This document shows positions 47,401 through 55,779 of a stretch of 64,000 bases of DNA, piece by piece. Where the stretch lies: positions 372,001 through 436,000 of the forward strand of contig JADJXL010000015.1 in the NCBI GenBank assembly GCA_016715885.1, read 5' to 3'. Every line of letters begins with the position of its first letter. Position 1 is the first letter of the stretch. Both the position numbers and the translations under genes were made by a program. This DNA comes from Polyangiaceae bacterium. Its GTDB lineage: Bacteria > Myxococcota_A > Polyangia > Polyangiales > Polyangiaceae. The notes below the pieces were generated by a model that had not been told where the DNA came from, made no database searches, and saw only the letters and a list, made by a program, of their open reading frames with translations.

Positions 47401-47625
47401 CACACGTTCTACTCGGGCTACACCTGCGCCTCGTGGGTCGACTACAGCAATTCGATCATGTGCAACACGGACCAACTCGTCATCAACGATCTGATGAATG
47501 GATGCGGCAAACCATCCTTCGTCATTGGCTCGAGCCAAACGACGCAATGTGCAGGTTGGCCGGAAGAACCCAATCAGGATGGTTTCAACTACTACCCCGA
47601 CTACTTCCGCGTGTGGGTGAGGTAA
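44467..47625 (+). CDS. M4 (thermolysin-like) metalloprotease lipoprotein with LamG and fibrinogen-like domains
   Basis: The 1052-residue lipoprotein (Cys27 after LLGGG; GGAG six bases before the ATG) starts with an FTP/PepSY-type propeptide (about 40-220). Its M4 catalytic domain has zinc ligands His360 and His364 in HEITH, catalytic Glu361, and third ligand Glu384 in AIDESWADVFG, the 24-residue spacing of thermolysin. A Cys-rich linker (about 563-615), a LamG/concanavalin-like domain (about 618-800) and a C-terminal fibrinogen-like/GlyGly domain (from about 835: CKEIKDAFPLAPDGKYYIDPDG, DGGGWTLAF) follow. It likely degrades protein outside the cell, with the C-terminal domains binding glycans or prey material. 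Confidence 0.9.
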   Translation: MKRRRTLGFGSILLSVLAAGTLLGGGCSSGPAPVFTAGGPEELRLAEEIAFTILDEELAKDGRSARETFQITKVFVDDLSMAHTRVEQYENGVPVFGREAIVHLNPDGTLFTITDTIDRDVIRSPISTTPILSADEAIAAAVAITQGPTGSAPPPTVELGILDIAESKRAEPRLAYRVEIDRFLDNPEPEVPVVFIDAETGEELLRFDSINRATSSANTLYSGTVNFTTHAAAGVWYLGDTGRQLFTCTAAHNTDGSCKSIWSTNGSFTDTGKIRAAYDAHYASEKTFDYFKNVHNRNGVDDNYGPDKTTVSHTNIGAFTVLPNWGYGFNVALWKPPFAAFGDGYDGYFSPLVTIDSVAHEITHGVVDYTANLWPISEYGAIDESWADVFGAMVERSVYGENANTWTMLEQCITPGKGGDALRYFANPHAANFGQQLTADDDPDHYTERYTGANDNPPKDAYGIHHNNGIANKAFYLVAKGGDHHKGGTMADVGVPNGIGADKAAAIWYRALTTYMVQTSKFWEAREATRNAAKAMFGEGSTEHLAVTHAWGLVGVGQQVPSACSHSVCLEGDKLDLTCNSCTKKVCQTYPDCCNTQWTAACVTAAQTLCGKQCTTCSSGLFNGAGAGVVNVANDLQFGPSSSFTISMFAKLTSTVGQHLLVKGDNNTQEWSFTYSNGQIGFNRQGANVLAVYNTPIGEWHHYAATYANGVVKLYEDGTLKVTGNGTIGNSANTPLVIGNYPSTATGIVGEVDQITIFGKEVGPSDIASLAMRVKKPVAVGGVVADWLFDEQAGTTVADASGKGHSMNLGTVAWSPTCGIACPYTNDINGDGTKCVAYANCKEIKDAFPLAPDGKYYIDPDGPQGSALTQFVLCNMTEDGGGWTLAFNHGTTFDKTAPGVRNIDCFATSNCTSLAYSTVPIGFDLMLEVDDVPMIGNSQKMRSVIKGVNAQVIGKTLHDLANTPGNWTLEQPNNSNVTHTFYSGYTCASWVDYSNSIMCNTDQLVINDLMNGCGKPSFVIGSSQTTQCAGWPEEPNQDGFNYYPDYFRVWVR

Positions 47626-47629
47626 ATCA

Positions 47630-49204
47630 ATGCGAATCTCTGAGCGATTGTCGTTCTTTTCAGTGCTCACCCTCGGAGCGCTGCTCGGGGGCGGATGCGA
47701 AATCATGGCGCAAGTCGATCGAAGCCAGATCGACCCAGGCTCGGGTGGAGCCGCTGGACAAGGCGGAGACGGACCGGGCGGCGGCGGGCAAGGCGGCGGC
47801 GGGCAAGGCGGCGGCGGGCAAGGCGGCGGCGGGCAAGGCGGCGGCGGACAAGGCGGCGGCGGGCAAGGCGGCGGCGGGCAAGGCGGCGGCGGGCAAGGCG
47901 GCGGGCCGACTGGATGCGTGATCATTGAAGATTGCCCCGCTCCTGCAGGGCCTTGCGAGGAGACGACGTGCACCAATGGCGTGTGCGGCTTCTCCCCACT
48001 TCCCGACCAGACGCCCATTGCCAATCAAACCATGGGCGATTGCAAGGCCATCGTGTGCGACGGTGCCGGTAACAGCACCGAAATCAACGATGACCTCGAC
48101 GTTCTCGTCGACGCAACGGAATGCACGATCGACTTCTGCACCGCCGGAACGCCCATGAGCATGCCGACTGGCTTCGGCGCACCTTGCATGGAAGGCAATG
48201 GCGAGCTTTGCGACGGCAATGGCGTATGCGTGCCTTCGACGTGCGGCGATGCTGCAATCAGCGGCGCGGAGGTTTGCGACGACGGCAATACGGACGACGG
48301 CGATGGATGCGATTCCAATTGCACGCCCACGGGATGTGGCAATGGTATTCCAACGTTCGGCGAAGAATGCGACGATGGAAACATGGTCGAGGACGACGAT
48401 TGCACGTCCACTTGCAAGGTGTACGGCTGCGGCAACGGCATCGTGGAGGGAACCGAAGCTTGCGACGATGGCAATTTCGTCGACGGCGATGGATGCGATT
48501 CCAATTGCACGATGACCGGATGCGGCAACGGCGCGCTTTCGTCCGACGAAGGCTGCGACGACGAAAACATGATGGATGGCGACGGATGTTCGGCGACCTG
48601 TCAGCCCGAAGCAGATTGGCAATGCACGACAAACCAGATTCCAAGCGTCTGCACGCTTTCGGAAACAGATTGCGGCGACGGAATGGACAACGACAACGAC
48701 GGCATGACCGACGTTGCCGATTCGGATTGCGCGCTCGCCAATGAGATTTTCGGTTGCAATGCCGGGGAAACGATGTACGTGATGAGCTCGGTGGACGTAC
48801 CGAAGAGCGTTGCGGACGAAGAAGTGGTTTTGAGCCGGATCACCGCATCGCATCCAGGGCTCGTGAAACGCGCCGTGGTAAAACTGTCCATTACGCATCC
48901 GTTCGTCACGGATCTCGATATTGCGCTCGTTTCGCCATTCGGTACGCGTGTCGCGCTATCGACCGACAACGGCGAGGATGGCATGAATTACACCGATACG
49001 CTGTTCGACGACGCGTGCATGACGTCCATCTACGAAGGCACGGCGCCGTTCACCGGCTGCTATTGGCCGCAAGATCCGCTGCTGATGCTGGTGGATGAAG
49101 CGGCCGACGGTGAATGGGCGCTCGAAGTGGGAGACGACGCGCTAGGCGACCAAGGTTTTGTAAAAGCCTGGTCGCTTGCCCTGTGCGTCGCGCCGCTTCC
49201 CTGA
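47630..49204 (+). CDS. DUF4215 Cys-rich lipoprotein with a proprotein-convertase P-like domain
   Basis: The 524-residue lipoprotein (lipobox LGGGC, Cys23) has a (GGGGQ)8 stalk at about residues 50-90. Three to four DUF4215 repeats follow (CGDAAISGAEVCDDGNTDDGDGCDSNC, CGNGIVEGTEACDDGNFVDGDGCDSNC and similar). The C-terminal ~150 residues resemble a P-domain: VKLSITHPFVTDLDIALVSPFGTRVALS, FTGCYWPQDPLL, DGEWALEVGDDALGDQGFVKAWSL. P-domains usually accompany subtilisin-like proteases; here no protease domain is in the protein, but it lies four bases after an M4 protease gene, probably in the same operon. It may act as an accessory or binding protein. Confidence 0.8.
   Translation: MRISERLSFFSVLTLGALLGGGCEIMAQVDRSQIDPGSGGAAGQGGDGPGGGGQGGGGQGGGGQGGGGQGGGGQGGGGQGGGGQGGGGQGGGPTGCVIIEDCPAPAGPCEETTCTNGVCGFSPLPDQTPIANQTMGDCKAIVCDGAGNSTEINDDLDVLVDATECTIDFCTAGTPMSMPTGFGAPCMEGNGELCDGNGVCVPSTCGDAAISGAEVCDDGNTDDGDGCDSNCTPTGCGNGIPTFGEECDDGNMVEDDDCTSTCKVYGCGNGIVEGTEACDDGNFVDGDGCDSNCTMTGCGNGALSSDEGCDDENMMDGDGCSATCQPEADWQCTTNQIPSVCTLSETDCGDGMDNDNDGMTDVADSDCALANEIFGCNAGETMYVMSSVDVPKSVADEEVVLSRITASHPGLVKRAVVKLSITHPFVTDLDIALVSPFGTRVALSTDNGEDGMNYTDTLFDDACMTSIYEGTAPFTGCYWPQDPLLMLVDEAADGEWALEVGDDALGDQGFVKAWSLALCVAPLP
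47777..47896 (+). repeat. Eight 15-bp tandem repeats encoding a (GGGGQ)8 stalk
   Basis: The 15-base unit coding for Gly-Gly-Gly-Gly-Gln is repeated eight times in a row, nearly identical at DNA level (one unit has GGA instead of GGG before CAA). It lies between the lipobox and the Cys-rich region of the lipoprotein at 47630-49204. Copy changes would keep the frame, so the stalk length could vary between strains. Confidence 0.9.
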
Positions 49205-49303
49205 AAGCTCGTTGCACTCCGACGAACCCCACAGGCACCGAACACATGCCACGCGCCGGACCGAGGCTTTCCTTTTGGTCGGGCGCGTGGTAGGGTCTTG
49301 GTC

Positions 49304-49885
49304 ATGGCGGGAGACGCTGCACCCAAGTCTTATGTGAGCTACGCCGATTTTCTCGCAATGGAGCGAGAAAGCGTCACGCGACACGAATGGCTGGATGGAG
49401 TCATATACAAGTACCCGGAAAGCACGATCGCACATGCGGGCCTCTCAGCAGCTGTAAGTGCAGAAATTCACAACAACATCCGAGGAAATCGCTGCTCGGT
49501 CTATAGTTGCAATCTACGGCTTCGTGTTCTCGCAACAGGCTTTTCCACCTATCCGGATTTGACGGTAGTGTGCAAAGCGTTAGAACTGGATCCTGAAGAT
49601 GCGGAAGCCGTAACCAACCCAAAATTAATTACAGAAATTTTTTCTCCTGCGACGGAAGCGCGCGATAGAGGTCACAAATTCGAGCATTATAGGCGCATTC
49701 CGTCCCTTGCAGAATACGTATTGATTTCAGAGAGCAAGCCGTACATTGAAGTATGGCGAAGAAACGCAGCCGGCAGGTGGGAGCTCGCCGAGGAAGCCTT
49801 GACTGGACAAACGGCGCAGCTCGCGAGCATCGAATGCACGCTGTCTGTAGACGAGATCTATACCGACCCGCTCAGCGCCGCGTGA
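49304..49885 (+). CDS. Uma2 family putative endonuclease (DUF820), copy 2
   Basis: The 193-residue protein is a close paralogue of the gene at 36256-36837: both begin MAGDAAPKSYVSYAD and share HEWLDGVIY, LRVLATG/IKVLATG, YPD.tVVC, RGHKFEHYRRIPSL and the end GQTAQL.SIEC.LSVDE.Y.DPLSAA. The restriction-endonuclease-like core NPKLITEIFSPATEARDRG is present. It starts at the second ATG (49304). Its body has slightly lower GC than copy 1. The two copies flank a ~12-kb block as direct repeats. Confidence 0.85.
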   Translation: MAGDAAPKSYVSYADFLAMERESVTRHEWLDGVIYKYPESTIAHAGLSAAVSAEIHNNIRGNRCSVYSCNLRLRVLATGFSTYPDLTVVCKALELDPEDAEAVTNPKLITEIFSPATEARDRGHKFEHYRRIPSLAEYVLISESKPYIEVWRRNAAGRWELAEEALTGQTAQLASIECTLSVDEIYTDPLSAA

Positions 49886-50368
49886 TCACCCCTCCAGCGC
49901 CACGTCCACCGCCACTGCCTTCACCACCCGCACGAGCTCCTGCGGATCGATCCCTACCAAAAACCCGCGCCTGCCGCCATTGATGTATATCTTGGGCAAA
50001 CCCAAAATGGTTCGCTCCACGTAAATCGGCATCGGTTTCCGCAAACCAAACGGACTCGTCCCGCCCACCTGAAACCCACTGTGCCGCTCCGCCACGTCCG
50101 GCTTGCACGGCTCGACGCGCTTTTTCCCAATCTGCCGCGCCAAATTCTTCGTCGATACCTCGCGGTCCCCATGCATCAGCACGATGAGCGGCTTTTTGTC
50201 CTCGTCCTCCATCACGAGCGTCTTGACGACGTCGTGTTCGGACACGCCAAGCTTCTGGGACGACACCCGCGTGCCGCCCCGTTCCTCGTACTCGTAAGGA
50301 TGCTCGGAAAACGCCACGCCATGCTTTTTCAGAAAAGCCGTGGCGGGCGTTTCGGATACCTTGGACAT
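49886..50368 (-). CDS. ybaK: Cys-tRNA(Pro)/Cys-tRNA deacylase, YbaK/EbsC family
   Basis: The 160-residue protein edits mischarged tRNA by hydrolysing Cys-tRNA(Pro). Features of the YbaK/EbsC family: TPATAFLKKHGVAFSEHPYEYEER, VVKTLVMEDEDKKPLIVLMHGDREVSTKNLAR, and VGGTSPFGLRKPMPIYVERTIL....IYINGGRRGFLVGIDP, where Lys and the GG-SPFG loop form the active site. Length is normal. It starts near a palindromic element and ends next to the convergent Uma2 gene. Confidence 0.93.
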   Translation of the reverse strand: MSKVSETPATAFLKKHGVAFSEHPYEYEERGGTRVSSQKLGVSEHDVVKTLVMEDEDKKPLIVLMHGDREVSTKNLARQIGKKRVEPCKPDVAERHSGFQVGGTSPFGLRKPMPIYVERTILGLPKIYINGGRRGFLVGIDPQELVRVVKAVAVDVALEG

Positions 50369-50393
50369 GGCACCGTGTTCCTGTTCCCCTAAA

Positions 50394-50552
50394 CCACGCG
50401 GCGGGTTAAAACCCGCCGCTACACATTGAAAAGTCCTCCCGCTCGCGCGGGGGTACGCGGCGAAAGTGGGGATTCGTATGTCCCACCACCAGTCCCGAAC
50501 GGCAGTGAGGGACTTTTGAATGTGTAGCGCGGGGTTTCAACCCCGCGCGTGG
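50394..50552. repeat. REPIN/MITE-like composite palindrome between ybaK and gyrB
   Basis: The left part (50394-50437) and right part (50510-50552) are imperfect inverted copies of each other. Each holds its own small hairpin (GCGGGTTAAAACCCGC on the left, GCGGGGTTTCAACCCCGC on the right) next to a CTACACATT/AATGTGTAG block and AAAAGTCC/GGACTTTT. The whole 159-base unit can fold on itself, as REPIN elements mobilised by RAYT transposases do. Only one copy is in the window. Confidence 0.75.
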
Positions 50553-50565
50553 CTGCATCGAGGGA

Positions 50566-53124
50566 CTAAATGTCGAGGTTCTTCACGTGCAGCGCATTCG
50601 TCTCGATGAATCGCCGCCGTTCGTCCACTTGCTCGCCCATCAGAATGGCAAACAAACGCCCCGCCTCGGCTTCGTCGTCGATCTTCACCTGAAGCAGCGT
50701 CCGCGCGTCCGGGTTCATCGTCGTTTCCCAAAGCTCCTCGGCATTCATTTCACCGAGACCTTTGTAACGGCTGATCGTAATCCCCTTCTTGCCTCTCTCG
50801 TCGATGTATTCGATGAGCGCTTCGCTCGTTTCTAGCGTTCGGTCGTCATGACCCTTACTCACCGTGATCCAAGGCCCAGCGCCTGCCATGTCGACCAGCG
50901 TCGCTTCAATCGCGAGCGCTTCTTGATATTCGGGCAATCCGAGCAAATTCCAATCCAGATTGCTCACCCGACTACCCGCTCCCGGACGCGGCACCACCTC
51001 GATACGATGCGCCCCGTGTTCGGAATCGACACGCGCCTCCACCTTGAACGGCATCATGTCGGGGTAACGTTTTTCCAGGTACGCGAGCAATTTCTTGCTC
51101 GCCTCTTCCACCTTCGCCGCATCCCGCAAATCCGCTTGCGACAATGCCGTCGCCCGAATCACCGACGCCACGATGCGCGCATCGCAATGCTTGTCCAAAT
51201 TGCTCAATACTACGCGGAACCGACGCAGGCGCTGCGCCAATTGTCGTAGTGGTGCGCCCGATACTTCGCGATCACGCTTTTCAGTCGTCACCACCAAGTC
51301 TTCGACCGCATTGCCCACCAAGTACTCGTCGAGCGCTTGCTGGTCCTTCAAGTACATGTCTTTCTTGCCCTTGCGCACGCGATACAGCGGCGGCTGCGCA
51401 ATGTACAAGTGACCTTGCTCGATCACTTCCCGCATTTGCCGGAAGAAGAACGTCAACAGCAACGTGCGAATGTGCGACCCGTCGACGTCGGCGTCGGTCA
51501 TCAGAATGATCTTGTGATACTTCAGCTTCCCAAGCTCGATGCCGTCGTCGTTTTCGTTCTTTTCGTCCGCTTGCTGAATTCGTATGCCGCTGATTCCGCA
51601 ACCGAGCGCCGTAATCAACGTGCCGACTTCGGCCGAGCTGAGCATACGATCGAGACGCGCGCGTTCGACGTTCAGGATTTTCCCACGGAGCGGCAAAATC
51701 GCCTGGAAATGCCGATCGCGACCCTGCTTCGCGCTACCGCCGGCGCTATCTCCCTCGACGATGTAGATCTCGCTCACCGTCGGATCCTTCGATTGGCAAT
51801 CCGCAAGCTTTCCCGATAGCGACGTAATGTCGAGCGACCCTTTACGAATCACCTCGCGCGCTTTCCGTGCCGCTTCTCGCGCCCGCGCCGCCAACACCGC
51901 CTTTTCGACGATCTTCTTCGCCGTCGGCGGGTTCTCCTCGAACAATTGCCCGAGTTTGTCCGACACCGCCCTTTCGACGATACCCTTCACCTCGCTCGAT
52001 ACGAGCTTCGACTTCGTTTGCGAATCGAAAGACGGGTCCGGATGCTTCACGCTGAGCACGCACGTGAGCCCCTCGCGAATGTCTTCGCCCTGCAGCTCTT
52101 GCTTCAAATCCTTGAAGAGGTTGTGCGCTTTACCATAACCGTTGATCGTTTTGGTCAAAGCCGACCGCAAACCGGCCAAGTGCGTTCCGCCATCCTTGTT
52201 GTGGACGTTGTTCGTGTAGCAGTAAATCTGCTCCGTGTACGAACCACTCCATTGCATCGCGACTTCGACCGTAATGGGCGGACCCGCCGGAGGACTCGTG
52301 CGTTTGTCCGCCTTTTCACCATTCGAAGGTGCTTCCGGGGCCGCCTCCACCACGAACGAAATGACCTCGGCGTGAATCGGCTCTTGGACCTGGTTGAGCA
52401 GCGCGACGAATTCGGCAATGCCGCCCTTGTAGAGCAACGTTTCACTACGTCCCGAAGGCCGCTGATCCTCGAGGTGAATGATCAAACCCGCATTCAAGTA
52501 CGCCAGCTCGCGCAATCGATTGGCCAGGACGTTGTAATTGAATTCGGTGACCGTGAAGATCTGCGGGTCGGGCTTGAACGAGACCTTCGTTCCCGTCTTG
52601 TCCGTCGCGCCCACCGCATCGAGCGGCCCGCGCGGTACGCCGCGACCATATTCTTGGTACCAAACCTTGCCTTCGCGCTTGATCTCGAGCTTCAACCATT
52701 CGGAAACGGCATTGACCGCCGATACGCCCACGCCGTGAAGCCCCGCGCTGACTTTGTAGCTCGCGTTGTCGAATTTGCCGCCCGCATGCAGCACCGTCAT
52801 CACGACTTCCGCCGCGCTCACGCCCCGCGCATGCATGCCCACGGGAATTCCACGCCCGTTGTCCTCGACAGTCACCGAGCCGTCGAAATGCACCGTCACG
52901 CGAATTTCCGTGCAATGCCCCGCCAAATGCTCGTCCACCGCATTGTCCACGGCTTCCCACACCAAGTGGTGCAGACCCGATCCGTCGTGCACATCGCCGA
53001 TGTACATGCCCGGTCGCTTGCGGACCGCTTCGAGTCCCTCGAGCGCCGTGATGCTGTGCTCGTCGTAAGATTGCCCTTTGGATTCTACTTGCTGGATGCT
53101 CGTGGCTTCGGTCGTCATCGTCAT
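50566..53124 (-). CDS. gyrB: DNA gyrase subunit B
   Basis: GyrB (852 residues) supplies ATP hydrolysis for negative supercoiling. The GHKL ATPase (ALEGLEAVRKRPGMYIGDVHDGSGLHHLVWEAVDNAVDE, VEDNGRGIPVG, GLHGVGVSAVNA), the transducer and the TOPRIM metal-binding motifs (YIVEGDSAGGSAKQGRDR, DADVDGSHIRTLLLTFF) are clear, as is the C-terminal RYKGLGEMNAEELWETTMNP. An insertion of about 20 residues near 260-290 is lineage-type. ATGs at 53124, 53118 and 53145 are all possible starts. It lies in the origin-associated order dnaN-recF-gyrB. Confidence 0.95.
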   Translation of the reverse strand: MTMTTEATSIQQVESKGQSYDEHSITALEGLEAVRKRPGMYIGDVHDGSGLHHLVWEAVDNAVDEHLAGHCTEIRVTVHFDGSVTVEDNGRGIPVGMHARGVSAAEVVMTVLHAGGKFDNASYKVSAGLHGVGVSAVNAVSEWLKLEIKREGKVWYQEYGRGVPRGPLDAVGATDKTGTKVSFKPDPQIFTVTEFNYNVLANRLRELAYLNAGLIIHLEDQRPSGRSETLLYKGGIAEFVALLNQVQEPIHAEVISFVVEAAPEAPSNGEKADKRTSPPAGPPITVEVAMQWSGSYTEQIYCYTNNVHNKDGGTHLAGLRSALTKTINGYGKAHNLFKDLKQELQGEDIREGLTCVLSVKHPDPSFDSQTKSKLVSSEVKGIVERAVSDKLGQLFEENPPTAKKIVEKAVLAARAREAARKAREVIRKGSLDITSLSGKLADCQSKDPTVSEIYIVEGDSAGGSAKQGRDRHFQAILPLRGKILNVERARLDRMLSSAEVGTLITALGCGISGIRIQQADEKNENDDGIELGKLKYHKIILMTDADVDGSHIRTLLLTFFFRQMREVIEQGHLYIAQPPLYRVRKGKKDMYLKDQQALDEYLVGNAVEDLVVTTEKRDREVSGAPLRQLAQRLRRFRVVLSNLDKHCDARIVASVIRATALSQADLRDAAKVEEASKKLLAYLEKRYPDMMPFKVEARVDSEHGAHRIEVVPRPGAGSRVSNLDWNLLGLPEYQEALAIEATLVDMAGAGPWITVSKGHDDRTLETSEALIEYIDERGKKGITISRYKGLGEMNAEELWETTMNPDARTLLQVKIDDEAEAGRLFAILMGEQVDERRRFIETNALHVKNLDI

Positions 53125-53360
53125 CGTGCTTTGGCTTTCCCGCAAAATGTGCGGCCAACGTGGCTACGACTCATTCGAGCCGTCGAGGCGCTTTTCTGTC
53201 CCCGATGCCAATGCGTCGGACCCGTACGGGACAACCCACCGCGAGCAATATGGCATCACTCGCCAGGGGCCGTTTTGAGTGGCCGAAATCTAGCTTTTTC
53301 ACAGCTCCCAAGCAAGCGCCGCGCAGCCTTTTTCATGCGGAAAATACGCCAGCCGGGCAA

Positions 53361-54486
53361 CTATGGAGGCGCGATGACGACCTCCCCTGCCGAAATGTGA
53401 AAATCGGCGCGATCGCCCGCCCATTCCCCAGGCGTCCGGATGAGCTCGGGACGCGTGGTCGTCAGGAAAATCTGACCTCGGTGGAGACTCAAAAAAGAAA
53501 AAAGCGCCACCGTACGCTCCGGATCGAGCTCGCTCGATACATCGTCGAGCAAAAGCAAAGGCTCGACGCCCCGCTCCTTCGCTATCGTCGCCGTCTCCGC
53601 CGCCTTCAGCGAAAGCGTCAACGCTCGATGCTGTCCCTGCGACGCAACGATCCGCACGAGATGTTCTCCGAATCGCAACTCGAGATCGTCCCGATGCGGA
53701 CCAAATCCCGCACTCGGACGCATCGCATCCTGCCGCCTCCGCCGCTCGAGCTCCTCACGCGCCTTCGACACATCCGCTGAACCACCAGGCACGTAACGCG
53801 CGACGAGCTGCAAGTCGGGCGACGCAATCTGCGCGAACGCAACTTCGAGCTCACGCACCAAAAGCTCAGCCGCTCGCGCACGCTGCTGCGTGAGCGCTGC
53901 ACCATGCTCGGCACAAAGCGTTTCGAAAGCCAAAAGCTCGCTGCTCTCGGTCGCTCCACGCTTCAGCAGTTCCTGCCGCGCCTTGAGCGCATGCGCATAC
54001 CGCGCGCGCGTCTCGCTGCTGCGACCGTCCACGAACAGCGCAAGTCTGTCGAGCATCGTTCGACGTCCAAGGGCCGGACCCGAGGACAAACCCAGTTCGT
54101 CAGGGTGAAACACCACGACCGGCGAACGCGTCGCATACTCGACGAGCGCTTTTGGTTTGTCGCCGTCGATGCGCACGACCACACCGCCACCCTTGCTCGC
54201 CGTCCCCGCACTCTGCTCACGCGCAAGCGGTTCCGAACGCATCACTGCGCTCGATGAAACGCGCCCGAACACTCAGCGCACTCTCGCCATGCCGCACGAG
54301 CTCGCCGAGTCGCGACGTGCGAAAACTCTTCGACGTCGCTACGAAATAGATGGCCTCGAGCAAGCTCGTCTTGCCGTGACCGTTGTTGCCCCAAATGACG
54401 TTGAGTCGAGGTGCGGGGGAAATGTCCACCCGCGATAGAACGCGCAGGCCGCGTACGCTGAGCCGTTCGAGCTCGAGACGATTCAT
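53361..54486 (-). CDS. recF: DNA replication/repair protein RecF, interrupted by a +1 frameshift
   Basis: The N-terminal frame (from 54486) reads MNRLELERLSVRGLRVLSRVDISPAPRLNVIWGNNGHGKTSLLEAIYFVATSKSFR, with Walker A GNNGHGKTS. It hits a stop near 54217. The remainder of RecF continues in the other frame: VVVFHPDELGLSSGPALGRRTMLD, GPHRDDLELRF, ASQGQHRALTLSLKAAE, and the ABC signature/Walker B LLLLDDVSSELDPER. One extra base at about 54220-54245 would explain the break. It is either a sequencing error or a real lesion. RecF loads RecA at gaps. The merged length of about 375 residues is normal. Confidence 0.88.
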
Positions 54487-54526
54487 TGGAAAACCGACGA
54501 ACGAACCACAGTCTGGTTCGAAGTCG

Positions 54527-55660
54527 CTAGATGCGCATGGGCATGATCACCGACACGTAGCTTTCTTGTGCCGGTTCACCAGCCGGACGAAGCACAGCCG
54601 GATCGAGCTCGCCAGAGACGCCCAGGATGATTTCGTCGCTGTCGATGGCGCCGAGCACGTCGAGGAAATACTTGGCGTTGAAACCAACTGTCACCTCGGC
54701 ACCCTCGTAGTCGATCGGCACTTCGTCGAAGCCGTTGCCACTCTCGGGACTCTCGCTCGTGATGCGAAGCGCGCGCGGCGTCACCGTGAGCTTCACGCCG
54801 CCCGTTCGATCACTCGCAGCGAGCGACACGGCACGAAGCGCATCGGTGAAAGGCGCTCGCGGAGCGCGAATGTTGCGGTCGCTCGCCGCAGGAATGACCT
54901 GCTGATACGGCGGAAATTGCGCATCGACGAGCTTGACCGAAAACACCATGCCCCCGACGGAGAAAAATGCGTTCGGCCCGCTCTGCGTGATGGTCACGGT
55001 CGGCGGTGCTTCCTTCTCGCCTCGTGCACCGTCGGCGAGCCTGCGCAGCTCGTGAATCGCCTTCAGCGGAATGAGCATCGTCGCCGTCGCGCTCGTGCCT
55101 TCGAGCGTCACTTCCATCTTCGACAAGCGATGACCATCGGTCGTCACCATGCGAACGCGATTGCCCGCCCACTCGAAGAGCGCGCTGTTCACATGCGCGC
55201 GCGTCTCGTCCGTGGAGATCGAAAAATGCGTCCGCGCGATGAGCCGCGAGAGCAAGTCCACGGGCAACTCGAGTGACGGCGCATCGGCCGCAGGCTTCGG
55301 AAGCTGCGGAAACTCGCTGCCCGGCATGCCGTGAAGCGTGTACCTGCGCGGTGAGCCGACGGCCTTGATGATCGTCTGCGCACCCTCGCGCGCCGTCACC
55401 TGAATGGGACCATCCGGCATCGCCTTCACGCGGTCGAGCAAGTCTTTCGCTGGCACCGCAACGGAACCTGCACTCACGATTTCCGCAGCCGTTTGGCCAC
55501 TGACCGAGAGGTACAAGTCGGTTGCAGCAACACGCAGCGCGTTCCCATCAGCCGCGAGCAAAACGTTGGCGAGCACCGGCATGGCGCTCTTCTTGTCGGC
55601 TACGCCCTGACAGCGGTCGACCAAACGGAGCAGATCTTTTTTGGCAATGACGAGGTCCAT
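54527..55660 (-). CDS. dnaN: DNA polymerase III beta sliding clamp
   Basis: DnaN (377 residues) forms the ring that tethers polymerase III to DNA. Three clamp domains are visible: MDLVIAKKDLLRLVDRCQGVADKKSAMPVLANVLLAA, AGNRVRMVTTDGHRLSKMEV, FSVKLVDAQFPPYQQVIP, and the C-terminal ESYVSVIMPMRI in the hydrophobic-cleft end. It lies 40 bases upstream of recF and is probably co-transcribed with it. The gene stands next to the proposed origin region; dnaA is not in the window. Confidence 0.97.
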   Translation of the reverse strand: MDLVIAKKDLLRLVDRCQGVADKKSAMPVLANVLLAADGNALRVAATDLYLSVSGQTAAEIVSAGSVAVPAKDLLDRVKAMPDGPIQVTAREGAQTIIKAVGSPRRYTLHGMPGSEFPQLPKPAADAPSLELPVDLLSRLIARTHFSISTDETRAHVNSALFEWAGNRVRMVTTDGHRLSKMEVTLEGTSATATMLIPLKAIHELRRLADGARGEKEAPPTVTITQSGPNAFFSVGGMVFSVKLVDAQFPPYQQVIPAASDRNIRAPRAPFTDALRAVSLAASDRTGGVKLTVTPRALRITSESPESGNGFDEVPIDYEGAEVTVGFNAKYFLDVLGAIDSDEIILGVSGELDPAVLRPAGEPAQESYVSVIMPMRI

Positions 55661-55779
55661 GGCCCTGTTTCACCGTGCGCAGAAGGCAACGGCCCGGTCC
55701 CTCTTAGCAGGGTTATCGCCTCGGCGAAGGCCGAAATGCACAGACCACGACAAGTGTTGGTTTTGTGACACGCCGTACG

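Noticed and set aside
47777..47896. CRISPR-like tandem repeats
   Set aside because: The repeats are contiguous 15-base units without spacers and encode a Gly/Gln stalk within a lipoprotein.
54383..55276. 297-codon plus-strand frame opposite dnaN
   Set aside because: It is a shadow of dnaN; the minus-strand gene is unambiguous.
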